Assembly (NCBI RefSeq): GCF_014203425.1
Contig: NZ_JACHJC010000001.1
Span: forward strand, 372,001-436,000
Length of the DNA: 64,000 nucleotides
Source: Micromonospora echinospora
Lineage (GTDB): Bacteria > Actinomycetota > Actinomycetes > Mycobacteriales > Micromonosporaceae
Reading direction: 5' to 3'
Both the position numbers and the translations under genes were made by a program. Positions 50,632 to 58,098 of this stretch are shown piece after piece. Under the pieces are notes generated by a model, which worked only from the letters and a program-made list of their open reading frames with translations, did not search any database and was not told where the DNA came from. The first letter of the stretch is position 1, and each line of letters starts with the position of its first letter.

Positions 50632-51030
50632 GTGGCTCTTCGTGGTGGTACTCGGTTCTCGGTTCCGTTCGAGGCGGTGTTTCCGCATGGTGCGGTGTTC
50701 GTGCCGGACTCGATTGCGGAGGCGCAGGACTTCAACGAGGCGACTCGTCAGCGGACGCCGGCGAAGGACAAGGTGACGGGGCAGCGGGTGTGGCAGTGCC
50801 GGGTGATGGACATGGACCCGGAGTTGGGGTCGCGGTCGCGTGAGGTGGCGATCAAGATCCTGGCCGATGTGCAGCCGGTGCCGCCGGTGGGTCCGTTCCA
50901 GCCGGTGGAGTTCGAGGGCCTGACGGTGACCCCGTACGTGGGCAGCAACGGTCGGTTGGCGTTCTCCTACCGGGCCACCGGTCTGGTGGCGCCGAAGACC
51001 CTGGCGGAGTCGCGTGGGAAGGCCGCGTGA
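50632..51030 (+). CDS. pra: Plasmid replication/integration/excision activator (Pra-like)
   Basis: A 132-residue protein: FSVPFEAVFPHGAVFVPDS, RTPAKDKVTGQRVWQCRVMD, VAIKILADVQPVPPVGPFQP and FEGLTVTPYVGSNGRLAFSY match the pattern of the actinobacterial Pra family (...FPHGA..., ...DKETG..VW...D, ADVQPVPP). Pra activates int-xis-rep expression in pSAM2. GTG 50632 follows AAGGAGGA at ideal spacing. It is the first gene of the rightward transfer/replication operon running to 59330 and lies under three GntR operator copies. Confidence 0.85.
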   Translation: MALRGGTRFSVPFEAVFPHGAVFVPDSIAEAQDFNEATRQRTPAKDKVTGQRVWQCRVMDMDPELGSRSREVAIKILADVQPVPPVGPFQPVEFEGLTVTPYVGSNGRLAFSYRATGLVAPKTLAESRGKAA

Positions 51031-51239
51031 TGGCGGGGCTGCACATGACGGCGAACGTGCACGTGAAGCCGGAGACGGAGCTGTCGTTCTCGCTGTACCC
51101 GACGCAGGGTCGGGTGGCGGTGCAGATCGGTGGGGTCGGTGGTGACGTGACCTTGTTCCTGCCGGGCAGCGAGATCGACCGGTTGGCCGGTGTGCTGGCT
51201 GACGCGCGTGAGTCCCTGTCGGCCGTGACGGCGGCCTGA
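51030..51239 (+). CDS. Small protein of unknown function
   Basis: A 69-residue protein, MAGLHMTANVHVKPETELSF then TQGRVAVQIGGVGGDVTLFL and SEIDRLAGVLADARESL: a beta-strand pair and a C-terminal helix. The ATG at 51030 overlaps the pra stop; a GTG one codon earlier is equally placed. Similar short proteins occur next to Pra in AICEs. No function known. Confidence 0.72.
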   Translation: MAGLHMTANVHVKPETELSFSLYPTQGRVAVQIGGVGGDVTLFLPGSEIDRLAGVLADARESLSAVTAA

Positions 51240-51253
51240 TTCCTGTTGGTGGC

Positions 51254-51293
51254 GCGGGGCGGTCCTGGCCCTAGGAAAGCTTGACCGCCCCGC
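51254..51293. terminator. Intercistronic hairpin
   Basis: GCGGGGCGGTC (51254-51264) and GACCGCCCCGC (51283-51293) form a perfect 11-bp stem with an 18-base loop in a 95-base gap of an otherwise tightly packed operon. It may attenuate transcription, protect the transcript or be part of the transfer locus. Confidence 0.6.
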
Positions 51294-51334
51294 TGCCCTC
51301 TCAAACCCTCTCGGCCTGGAAGGGCAGGTTCATC

Positions 51335-51505
51335 ATGCCTGTTGTCCTGGACTGGACGCGTACTGCCGGTGCCGGCGAGCCGGTTCCGTGTGTCATCTGC
51401 GGTAAGCCCGCGATCTGCCGGAGTCCGGCGGGTAAGCCGGTGCACAAGGTCTGCGCCGAGGCGTGGACCGAGCAGCGCAACGCCGACCGTAAGGCGGTGG
51501 CGTGA
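51335..51505 (+). CDS. Small cysteine-containing (zinc-type) protein
   Basis: A 56-residue protein with PCVICGKPAICRSPAGKPVH and KVCAEAW, a CxxC...C...H/C set that suits one zinc ion. The ATG at 51335 follows AAGGGCAGG. Its stop overlaps the start of the translocase gene. Such short zinc proteins are frequent in AICE transfer operons; function unknown. Confidence 0.68.
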   Translation: MPVVLDWTRTAGAGEPVPCVICGKPAICRSPAGKPVHKVCAEAWTEQRNADRKAVA

Positions 51506-53148
51506 TGGTGCGGGCGCCGCTGGTCAACTTCCGCCGGTTCCAGATCTCGGCTCCGTGGCCGCTGCTCTGGACCGTGACCGCCCTGTTCCTCCTGTTCCGC
51601 CTCGCCGTGGCGGTGGTGCGGCTGGGTGTGTTCGTGGTGCGGCACTGGCGGGCCTGGCCTGCCGTGGCCCTGGTCCTGCTCGCCGTGAACGTCTACCGGG
51701 CGCATGGCTGGTGGCTTCACCTCCTGGCCGCCGTCGTCCTCGCCGCTGTCGGCGGGAGCTGGTGGTGGCGGGGCCGGGACTCGTTCCACCGCCACGTCGT
51801 CCTCCGCGCCGTCTCTCTGTGGCGGCGGTTGTGGGTGTATCGGCGGCAGTGGCACGAGGTGATGTCGCTGTGCGGGCTGGTGAAGAAGTACGACGGCGGC
51901 GAAGTCGTACCGACGTTGTTGTCGGTGCGCTGCTCCTACGCCACGGACGAGTTGGTGCTGCGGATGCCGAAGGGTCAGAACCCGGAGGTGTGGCACAAGG
52001 CGGCTCGGGATCTGGCGTACTCGTTCGGTACGCGGCACTGCCGGGTGTTCTCCACCCGCCGCCACCCGGTACCCCACCGGTCCGGGCGTCTCGCCTGGCT
52101 GTTGCGGCTGGTGGATCGGGTGCGGTTCCGGGACCGGCCCCGGCATGTGTGGCTGGTGTTCATCCGCCGCGACCCGCTGACCCGCATCGTCGCCCCGCTG
52201 CCCGTGCCGGCCCGTCCGGATTTCACCGCCCTGCCGCTGGGGCTACGGGAAGACCTGGCCGTCTACTGCTTCCGGCTCCTGGCTACGCACGTGCTCATCG
52301 GCGGCGCCACGCGGATGGGCAAGGGCTCGGTCATCTGGTCCCTGCTCCGCTCCCTGGCCGCGGGGATCCGGTCGGGGTTGGTGCGGGTGTGGGCGATCGA
52401 CCCGAAGGGCGGCATGGAACTGGCGATCGGCCGGCCGCTGTTCTCCCGCTACGTCGACGACGACTGGTCCCGCATGGCCGACCTGCTCGAAGACGCCGTA
52501 GCTCGGATGCGCGCCCGGCAGCAGATCCTGCGCGGCAAAGCCCGCGTCCACACCCCCACCGTCGATGAGCCGCTGATCGTCGTCGTCATCGATGAGATCG
52601 CCGCGCTCCTGGCCTACCTGCCCGACTCCGAGATCCGTACCCGGATCACGCAGGCCCTCGGGTTGCTGCTGTCGCAGGGAGCCGGGCTCGGCGTCCTGGT
52701 CGTCGCCGCCACCCAGGACCCCCGCAAGGAAGTCGTCTCCGTGCGCGACCTGTTCCCGACCCGCATCGCTCTCGGGCTCACCGAGCGGGGTCACGTCGAT
52801 CTGCTGCTCGGTGACGGTGCCCGCGAGCGGGGAGCCCTGGCGGATCAGATCCCGCTGTCGGGCAAGGGCGTGGCCTACGTGCTGCTCGACGGTCAGCCCG
52901 AACCCGCCCGGGTCCGGTTCTCCTACGTGGCCGATGACGTGATCCGGGACATGGCGGCGACCTTCCCGGCCCCGCCCGAGACGCAGCCGGAACCCGCCGT
53001 CCAGTCGGCGCCCAGGGCGCGCACCAGCACCGGCAGCGGGCGGCACACCACCTACCGGCCGACGCCGAAGCAGGGCGCTCCGCTGTTGCCGCCGTCGCTG
53101 CTCAACGCCCTGGACCTCAACAGCACGAACGGGAGTGACCCCCGATGA
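51502..53148 (+). CDS. traB: FtsK/SpoIIIE-type conjugative DNA translocase (TraSA/TraB-like)
   Basis: A 548-residue motor. Two N-terminal membrane helices (LLWTVTALFLLFRLAVAVV and WWLHLLAAVVLAAVGGSWWW) are followed by a FtsK ATPase with Walker A HVLIGGATRMGKGSVIWSLL (about 267-286), IDPKGGMEL and Walker B LIVVVIDEIAALLAY, and VVAATQDPRKEVVSVRDLF. A Pro-rich tail follows. These proteins move double-stranded plasmid DNA between mycelia in Streptomyces-type conjugation without a relaxase. It starts with GTG 51502 or ATG 51505, overlapping the previous stop, and ends in an overlap with the next gene. Confidence 0.93.
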   Translation: MMVRAPLVNFRRFQISAPWPLLWTVTALFLLFRLAVAVVRLGVFVVRHWRAWPAVALVLLAVNVYRAHGWWLHLLAAVVLAAVGGSWWWRGRDSFHRHVVLRAVSLWRRLWVYRRQWHEVMSLCGLVKKYDGGEVVPTLLSVRCSYATDELVLRMPKGQNPEVWHKAARDLAYSFGTRHCRVFSTRRHPVPHRSGRLAWLLRLVDRVRFRDRPRHVWLVFIRRDPLTRIVAPLPVPARPDFTALPLGLREDLAVYCFRLLATHVLIGGATRMGKGSVIWSLLRSLAAGIRSGLVRVWAIDPKGGMELAIGRPLFSRYVDDDWSRMADLLEDAVARMRARQQILRGKARVHTPTVDEPLIVVVIDEIAALLAYLPDSEIRTRITQALGLLLSQGAGLGVLVVAATQDPRKEVVSVRDLFPTRIALGLTERGHVDLLLGDGARERGALADQIPLSGKGVAYVLLDGQPEPARVRFSYVADDVIRDMAATFPAPPETQPEPAVQSAPRARTSTGSGRHTTYRPTPKQGAPLLPPSLLNALDLNSTNGSDPR

Positions 53149-53456
53149 CCCACCACGAGATCCCCGACGGCACGCCGGTGCGGATGCCCTACGCCGACGA
53201 TCCCGACCAGCAGGAGCAGGAGCCGCGGCGGTTCTACCGGCTGCGCGCCCCGCACGTCGACAAGGCGTCGGTGCCGGTCACGGTCCGCGTCACCCCCGAC
53301 GCCGACCTCTACATCGCCGTCGGCGCCGGTCGTCGGCGGATGTATCTGACGCCTGCGGAGGCGTGGGCGCTGTGGCGCTGCCTGTCCGAAGCCGTGGCGT
53401 CCACGGGCGAGCCGCCGGAGTGGATCCGCGTGCACGTCAACCCCACCACCCGCTGA
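53145..53456 (+). CDS. AICE protein of unknown function
   Basis: A 103-residue protein: VRMPYADDPDQQEQEPRRFY then SVPVTVRVTPDADLYIAVGA and RRMYLTPAEAWALWRCLSEA. The mix of beta strands and a final helix gives a compact small domain. It overlaps traB by ATGA. Similar proteins accompany the translocase in many AICEs, but no function has been established. Confidence 0.72.
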   Translation: MTHHEIPDGTPVRMPYADDPDQQEQEPRRFYRLRAPHVDKASVPVTVRVTPDADLYIAVGAGRRRMYLTPAEAWALWRCLSEAVASTGEPPEWIRVHVNPTTR

Positions 53457-53473
53457 CCTGCTTGGAGCCCGTG

Positions 53474-53662
53474 ATGCGTACTCGTCGCCTCAACCGCCGG
53501 CCGATCCGCCGGACCTGCCTCGACCTGCTGCACGTCGATCCCGACCAGTCCTGCCCCTACTGCGCACCCGACCCCGACGCCGTCGACGTGATCGCCGCGG
53601 CGCTGCGCCAGCACGCGGAGATCGCCGCCGAGGACGCCGAAGCGTGGGGGTGGGCGGCGTGA
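53474..53662 (+). CDS. Small cysteine-containing AICE protein
   Basis: A 62-residue protein, basic at the start (MRTRRLNRRPIRRTCLDLLH) with CPYCAPDPDAVDVIAAALR and an acidic helical end. The CxxC and earlier Cys/His might bind zinc. The ATG at 53474 has GGAG six bases upstream. Its stop overlaps the GTG of the next gene. Confidence 0.66.
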   Translation: MRTRRLNRRPIRRTCLDLLHVDPDQSCPYCAPDPDAVDVIAAALRQHAEIAAEDAEAWGWAA

Positions 53663-53919
53663 ACCCGCAGATCTGGTCGTGGCTGCTCATGGCCGTCGGC
53701 GTCACCGGCCTCTACCTCGCCGGTAAGCGCTCCTGGACCGGCTGGGCCGTCGGCCTCGCCGCCCAAGGACTGTGGCTGGCCTACGCCATCACCACCCGCC
53801 AGTGGGGCTTCCTCGCCTCCTGCTTCGTCTACGGCGCCGTCTACCTACGCAACCTGCACGCCTGGCTGCGCCCCACCCCGACGACTGAGCGGGAGGTGAC
53901 CCGATGCGCCGCTACCTGA
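53659..53919 (+). CDS. Small membrane protein (spread-type)
   Basis: An 86-residue protein with three hydrophobic segments: IWSWLLMAVGVTGLYLAG, WAVGLAAQGLWLAYAI and WGFLASCFVYGAVYLRNL. The GTG at 53659 overlaps the previous stop. In Streptomyces plasmids, small membrane proteins (Spd) after the translocase gene promote intramycelial spread; this gene fits by place and topology. It overlaps the next gene by 16 bases. Confidence 0.75.
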   Translation: MNPQIWSWLLMAVGVTGLYLAGKRSWTGWAVGLAAQGLWLAYAITTRQWGFLASCFVYGAVYLRNLHAWLRPTPTTEREVTRCAAT

Positions 53920-54512
53920 ACGCCGACCGGCTGGAAGCCGTCGTCCTGGTCCTCATCCTCCTCATCGTCGCCGGGACCGCCGGGTGGGCGTCGTTCTCCC
54001 ACGTCCACGACTGGACCATGCGCCACGTCCCCGACGGCACCCCCGACGCCTTCGGCTGGGCCAACGCCGTCCTGTCCGACCTGGTACCCGTCGCCTGCCT
54101 GCTCGACATCCGCCGACGCCGACGCCGCCGTCAACCCATCGGCTACCCGGTGTTCCTCATGCTCGCCTTCGCCTCCTTTTCCCTCGCCGCCCAGCTCGCC
54201 GTCGCCGACGCCAGCCCCTCCGGCTGGCTGCTGTCCGCACTGCCCGCGCTGGCATTCATGGCCCTGACCAAGCTCGTCTTCACCGGCACCCCCACCCCCG
54301 CACCCGCCGCGGTGAAGCCGACCCCGGCCCCGGCCCCCGTTCGGGAGCCCGTCGACGCCGAACCCGTCAGCGTCCCGACTGCCCCGGCGCCCGTCTTCAC
54401 GCCCCCGACTCCGACCCCGGCCCCGGCTGGCGCCCCGGTGCGGTCGGCGCTCGTGTCGTCGGTCGTCCAGGCCCCGCGCAACGGCCACATCGTCTCCGAG
54501 GTGACCCGATGA
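53904..54512 (+). CDS. DUF2637-type membrane protein (SpdB-like)
   Basis: A 202-residue protein. Four hydrophobic stretches lie in the first 125 residues (AVVLVLILLIVAGTAGWASF, WANAVLSDLVPVACLLDIRR with RRRRRRQ, YPVFLMLAFASFSLAAQLAV, LLSALPALAFMALTKLVF). The DLVPVACLLDIRRRRR stretch is typical of DUF2637 spread proteins. A 60-residue Pro/Ala-rich tail (TPAPAAVKPTPAPAPV) follows. It probably acts in intramycelial plasmid spread. Confidence 0.82.
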   Translation: MRRYLNADRLEAVVLVLILLIVAGTAGWASFSHVHDWTMRHVPDGTPDAFGWANAVLSDLVPVACLLDIRRRRRRRQPIGYPVFLMLAFASFSLAAQLAVADASPSGWLLSALPALAFMALTKLVFTGTPTPAPAAVKPTPAPAPVREPVDAEPVSVPTAPAPVFTPPTPTPAPAGAPVRSALVSSVVQAPRNGHIVSEVTR

Positions 54513-54655
54513 ACCAGCCCAAGCACCCGCCGGTGACGGACACGTGCGTCGTATGCAACGGACCGATCGAGTACGTCGACGTGAAGGACCCCTACTGGCG
54601 GCACACCGACATGCGCAACCTCGCCAAGCCCCACGGCGCCCGCCCCCGCCGATAA
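54509..54655 (+). CDS. Very small CxxC protein
   Basis: A 48-residue protein, TDTCVVCNGPIEYVDVKD then PYWRHTDMRN and a basic end. One CxxC and two His residues could bind zinc. The ATG at 54509 overlaps the SpdB-like stop by ATGA, which supports it as coding. No function is known. Confidence 0.66.
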   Translation: MNQPKHPPVTDTCVVCNGPIEYVDVKDPYWRHTDMRNLAKPHGARPRR

Positions 54656-54664
54656 CCCGACCAC

Positions 54665-54705
54665 TGCTGCGGCGCGGCCGACTCACCCTCGACCGCGCCG
54701 CAGCA
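54665..54705. terminator. Intercistronic hairpin
   Basis: TGCTGCGGCGCGG (54665-54677) and CCGCGCCGCAGCA (54693-54705) form a perfect 13-bp stem with a 15-base loop in the 89-base gap before the next gene. No T-run follows. It resembles the hairpin at 51254-51293, also in one of the few gaps of this operon. Confidence 0.6.
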
Positions 54706-54744
54706 CCCCCGGACATCGACCGAGCCAGAGCAGGAGAACCCGTG

Positions 54745-55188
54745 ATGCCGTCCACTGCCCGCACCGCTCTTGCCCACCGGACCCGTCCCACCACGCTGAC
54801 CCGCCGGATCGTCGGCACCCCGACCGAGGTCGCCGCCGCGCTCGCCGTCCTTAGGGAGTCGGGGCGCCTGATGTTCGCCGACCGCCCCCACCAGCACGCT
54901 GACGGCCGGGTCACGGTCACCGTGCGGTTCCTCGACACCGCCCGCCCCGCCCCACCGCCGGTGCGTCGGCTGCGCCGCGGCCGGGTCATCGCCGCCACCG
55001 CCATCACCACCACGGCTGTCGGCGCCCTGGCCGGAATCGGCTACCTCGCGACCCAGGTCGCCCACACCGTCCAGCGCAACGCGCCCGCCGTCGTCGGCGT
55101 AGTCCTGGTCCTGCTCGTCCTGGCCGTGTTGCTGCTGCGTCGCAAGGCGACCTGCGGCGGGCTGCACTGCTCGGGATGCCGGCACTGA
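54745..55188 (+). CDS. Membrane protein of unknown function (AICE)
   Basis: A 147-residue protein. The first 80 residues form a hydrophilic domain (TPTEVAAALAVLRESGRLMF, DGRVTVTVRFLDT), followed by two membrane helices (VIAATAITTTAVGALAGIGY and VVGVVLVLLVLAVLLLRRK) and a Cys-rich end (CGGLHCSGC). ATG 54745 (or GTG 54742) follows AGGAG. It overlaps the next gene by 13 bases. It may be another spread or entry component. Confidence 0.75.
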   Translation: MPSTARTALAHRTRPTTLTRRIVGTPTEVAAALAVLRESGRLMFADRPHQHADGRVTVTVRFLDTARPAPPPVRRLRRGRVIAATAITTTAVGALAGIGYLATQVAHTVQRNAPAVVGVVLVLLVLAVLLLRRKATCGGLHCSGCRH

Positions 55189-55406
55189 CCGCCACGGCTC
55201 GGCCCGTCTACTGCGCGCGCTGCTGTGGCCGGGCTATCGCCCTCGTCGAGGCCGGCCGTCCGGGTACCGGCCGCTACCGCGCCGAGACCGCCTGTGCCCG
55301 GCACGAGTCGGCCGCCCGTCGCTGGGCCGGGCACGCCGGTCCACCCCGCAGCACCCCTATCACCCCTGTTCAGGCTGTCTTGTTCGAGTTGGAGGTAGCG
55401 CCGTGA
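55176..55406 (+). CDS. Small cysteine-rich AICE protein
   Basis: A 76-residue protein: PVYCARCCGRAIALVEAGRP then YRAETACARHESAARRWAGH and VQAVLFELEVAP. The CxxCC...C..H pattern may bind zinc. It overlaps both the upstream membrane gene (13 bases) and the GTG of the methyltransferase downstream. Function unknown. Confidence 0.68.
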   Translation: MPALTATARPVYCARCCGRAIALVEAGRPGTGRYRAETACARHESAARRWAGHAGPPRSTPITPVQAVLFELEVAP

Positions 55407-56164
55407 GCACGCCGCTGACCTACCTGTCGCTGTTCTCCGGAATCGGTGGCCTGGATCTCGGCCTCGACCGCGCCGGGATGACCTGCGTCGGTCAGATCGA
55501 GGCCGACCCGTTCTGCCGATCCGTGCTCGACCACCACTGGCCGGAGGTCCCCAAACATGACGACGTCTGCACCGCCCCCACCTGGTGGCGCTCCCGTCCC
55601 CGTCCCGCTGTTCGACTGGTCGCCGGCGGCTTCCCCTGCCAGCCCTTCTCCGCCTACGGCCTACGCCGCGGCACCGCAGACACCCGTTGGGGCTGGCCCT
55701 GGTTCCGTGACATGGTTCGCGCAGTACGACCCGACTACGTCCTCGTGGAGAACGTCGCAGCTCTGCTTCGCGATACCCACGCCTTCGGACGCCTGCTCGG
55801 TGACCTGGCCGAAGACGGGTTCGATGCGGACTGGACGGTGCTATCCGCGTGCGCCCTGGGTGCGCCACACACACGCGAACGTCTGTTCCTGGTGGCCTAC
55901 ACCCCGCGCCGTGATGGCCAACAACCGCTGCACCTACCGACCGCACTACCGACCCGACGCCCCCGCCCTGGAACAACGAGTAGCCCTACGCGGGCAGACC
56001 GGTGGCTACCTGAACCCGCCGTGGGTCGAGTGGCTCATGGGCTTCCCAAGCGGCTGGTTGCCTCCCACCTGCATGCCCTCGGCAACGCCGTCGTCCCCCA
56101 GGTCGCCGAAACGGTCGGCCGCCTGATCGTCGCCGCCGACACCGCCCGGGAGGTGAGCCGATGA
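55403..56164 (+). CDS. C5-cytosine DNA methyltransferase (short)
   Basis: A 253-residue Dcm-type enzyme. Motif I SLFSGIGGLDLGLDRAG, motif IV AGGFPCQPFSAYG with the catalytic Cys near residue 79, motif VI YVLVENVAALL, motif VIII CALGAPHTRERLFLVAY and motif X LGNAVVPQVAETVG are present. It is short for the family, whose members are usually 300-450 residues: the target-recognition region between motifs VIII and IX is only about 50 residues and Arg/Pro/Thr-rich. The GTG at 55403 overlaps the previous stop. The enzyme may protect the element from restriction. The second frame of this DNA holds a different protein-like sequence (see findings). Confidence 0.82.
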   Translation: MSTPLTYLSLFSGIGGLDLGLDRAGMTCVGQIEADPFCRSVLDHHWPEVPKHDDVCTAPTWWRSRPRPAVRLVAGGFPCQPFSAYGLRRGTADTRWGWPWFRDMVRAVRPDYVLVENVAALLRDTHAFGRLLGDLAEDGFDADWTVLSACALGAPHTRERLFLVAYTPRRDGQQPLHLPTALPTRRPRPGTTSSPTRADRWLPEPAVGRVAHGLPKRLVASHLHALGNAVVPQVAETVGRLIVAADTAREVSR

Positions 56165-57876
56165 ACACCCCGACCCTGCCCGGCCTCACCCCCGACCCGG
56201 TGACCGTTGCGGCTGAGCCCACACCGACGCCCGGCACCCGTGCGGCCCGTTTCGCGCTGCCGATGTCGCGGAAGATCGTCACGGAGATGGCCGCCGAGTA
56301 CGGCGTCTGCCTGCACCCGGTCACCCTGCGCCGTACCGACCTGCACACCGGTCTGACCGAAGTCGTGGACCTGCCGTGCGGCTCGACCCGCGAGGACAAG
56401 TGCGAGCCGTGCGCGAAACGCGCTCGCCGGCTGCGGCAGACGCAGATCCGGGAAGGCTGGCACCGCGCCGACGAACCCGCGCCCGGCCCGAACCCGGCCA
56501 CAGACGCGCAACGCGAGTTGATCCTGCTGCGGGCTCATTTGGAGTTCGCCCGCGATGAGGCCCAACGCGCGGCGCAGTTCGACCAGGTCCCCGCCATCGA
56601 TGAGGCGATCGGGGAGGTGGAGGAAGCCATCGCCGCCGAAGGACTCCGCGGCGCCGTCGCACCCTCGCACGACTCCGACGACGACAACCACGGCCGGCGC
56701 AAGCGCTCCACCCGCCGCCGCCAAGACGCACCCGACCTGCCCCGCAAGAAGGTCGAACCCCGCACCGTGGGCAAGGTCTACACCGCGCCCGACGGCACGC
56801 AGCATCGGCCGTCGATGTGGCTGTCCCTCACCCTGGACAGCTATGGGCGGGTGCTGCCCGACGGCACTCCCGTCGACCCGGCCGCGTACGACTACCGGCG
56901 GGCAGCGTGGGATGCGGTGCACTTCGCCCGGCTCCTGGACCGGTTCTGGCAGAACCTGCGCCGATGCGTCGGCTGGAACGTCCAGTACGCCGGCTGCGTC
57001 GAGCCCCAACGCAGGCTCGCCCCGCACGCCCACTTCGCCATCCGCGGCACCATCCCCCGCACGGTGCTGCGGCAGGTCGCCACCGCCACCTACCACCAGG
57101 TCTGGTGGCCGCCCGCCGACGAACCCGTCTACACCCTCGACCGGCCACCCGTCTGGGACACCGACCGCGCCGAGTGGATCGACCCCGACACCCGCGAGCC
57201 GCTGACCGGATGGGCTGACGCCTTGGACCTCATCGACACCGACCCCGACGCGCAACCGGCGCACGTGGTCCGCTTCGGCGCCCAGGTCCACGCCGAAGGC
57301 GTCACCCCCGGCACCGTGCACGCCAACCGCACCATCGGCTACATCACCAAATACATCACCAAGAGCGCGGCCGACTGCCACAAGCCCGACACCGACCGGC
57401 AGCGCGACCACCTCGACCGGCTCTGGCACGAACTGCGGGTGACCCCGTGCAACGAGCGGTGCGCCAACTGGCTGCTCTACGGCATCCAACCCAAGAAGGC
57501 ACACGGACGCCTGCAAGCCGGACGCTGCAAAGGCAAAGTCCACCAACGCGCCACCCTCGGCATCGGCGGCCGACGCATCCTCGTCTCCCGCGACTGGTCC
57601 GGAAAAACCCTCGCCGACCACCGCGCCGACGCCCGCGCCTGGGTCCGCAACCTCCTCGGCATCACCGTCGGCGCCACCGACGCCGACGCCGTCGACCAGG
57701 ACGACCCACCCGCATACGCCTGGGAACTCGCCCGACCCGACGACCCCGACCTACCACCCCTGCAACACCGGCTCCTCAAAGCGCTGTCGCAACGTGCCCA
57801 GTGGAAGGCGGCACTCCTCGCGGCGAGAGACAGAGCGTCTACCGGTTCCGCCCCACCCGCCGAACAGACCGCCTGA
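56161..57876 (+). CDS. repSA: RepSA-type rolling-circle replication initiator
   Basis: A 571-residue protein. The N-terminus has a zinc-type cluster (STREDKCEPCAKRARRLRQT). The initiator core has SMWLSLTLDSYGRVLPDG, NVQYAGCVEPQRRLAPHAHF then AIRG (HUH-like His motif), and the candidate catalytic Tyr in TIGYITKYITKSAADC. The C-terminal part includes CNERCANWLLYGIQPKKAHG and GGRRILVSRDWSGKTLADHR. This matches the actinobacterial RepSA initiators of pSAM2-type AICEs. The ATG overlaps the methyltransferase stop by ATGA. Confidence 0.92.
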   Translation: MNTPTLPGLTPDPVTVAAEPTPTPGTRAARFALPMSRKIVTEMAAEYGVCLHPVTLRRTDLHTGLTEVVDLPCGSTREDKCEPCAKRARRLRQTQIREGWHRADEPAPGPNPATDAQRELILLRAHLEFARDEAQRAAQFDQVPAIDEAIGEVEEAIAAEGLRGAVAPSHDSDDDNHGRRKRSTRRRQDAPDLPRKKVEPRTVGKVYTAPDGTQHRPSMWLSLTLDSYGRVLPDGTPVDPAAYDYRRAAWDAVHFARLLDRFWQNLRRCVGWNVQYAGCVEPQRRLAPHAHFAIRGTIPRTVLRQVATATYHQVWWPPADEPVYTLDRPPVWDTDRAEWIDPDTREPLTGWADALDLIDTDPDAQPAHVVRFGAQVHAEGVTPGTVHANRTIGYITKYITKSAADCHKPDTDRQRDHLDRLWHELRVTPCNERCANWLLYGIQPKKAHGRLQAGRCKGKVHQRATLGIGGRRILVSRDWSGKTLADHRADARAWVRNLLGITVGATDADAVDQDDPPAYAWELARPDDPDLPPLQHRLLKALSQRAQWKAALLAARDRASTGSAPPAEQTA

Positions 57877-57891
57877 CGGAGAGAGGACACC

Positions 57892-58098
57892 ATGAGCACC
57901 CGTTCCCAGCTCTTGGCCCCGAAGTGGTACTCGCCCGCTGAGGTCGCTGCCTTGCTCGGCTTCGGCCTGTCAAAGGTAAAGATGAAGATTGCCACCGGTG
58001 AGCTGCGCTCGGTGAAGGACGGCAAGTACCGCCGGATCCTGCCGGAGTGGGTCGACGAGTACATCCGCGATCAGGTCGAGCGGCAGGAGGCTGCCTGA
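57892..58098 (+). CDS. xis: Excisionase (Xis), HTH protein
   Basis: A 68-residue protein with WYSPAEVAALLGFGLSKVKM, IATGELRSVKDGKYRRILPE and WVDEYIRDQVERQEAA, a MerR-like HTH-17 domain as in AICE excisionases. It lies between rep and int and overlaps the integrase start by TGATG. Xis binds attL and attR and drives excision together with Int. Confidence 0.92.
   Translation: MSTRSQLLAPKWYSPAEVAALLGFGLSKVKMKIATGELRSVKDGKYRRILPEWVDEYIRDQVERQEAA

Noticed and set aside
56035..57621. A 528-codon minus-strand frame antisense to the Rep gene.
   Set aside because: Val/Gly/Ala/Asp-rich antisense product without motifs; RepSA features on the plus strand explain the region.
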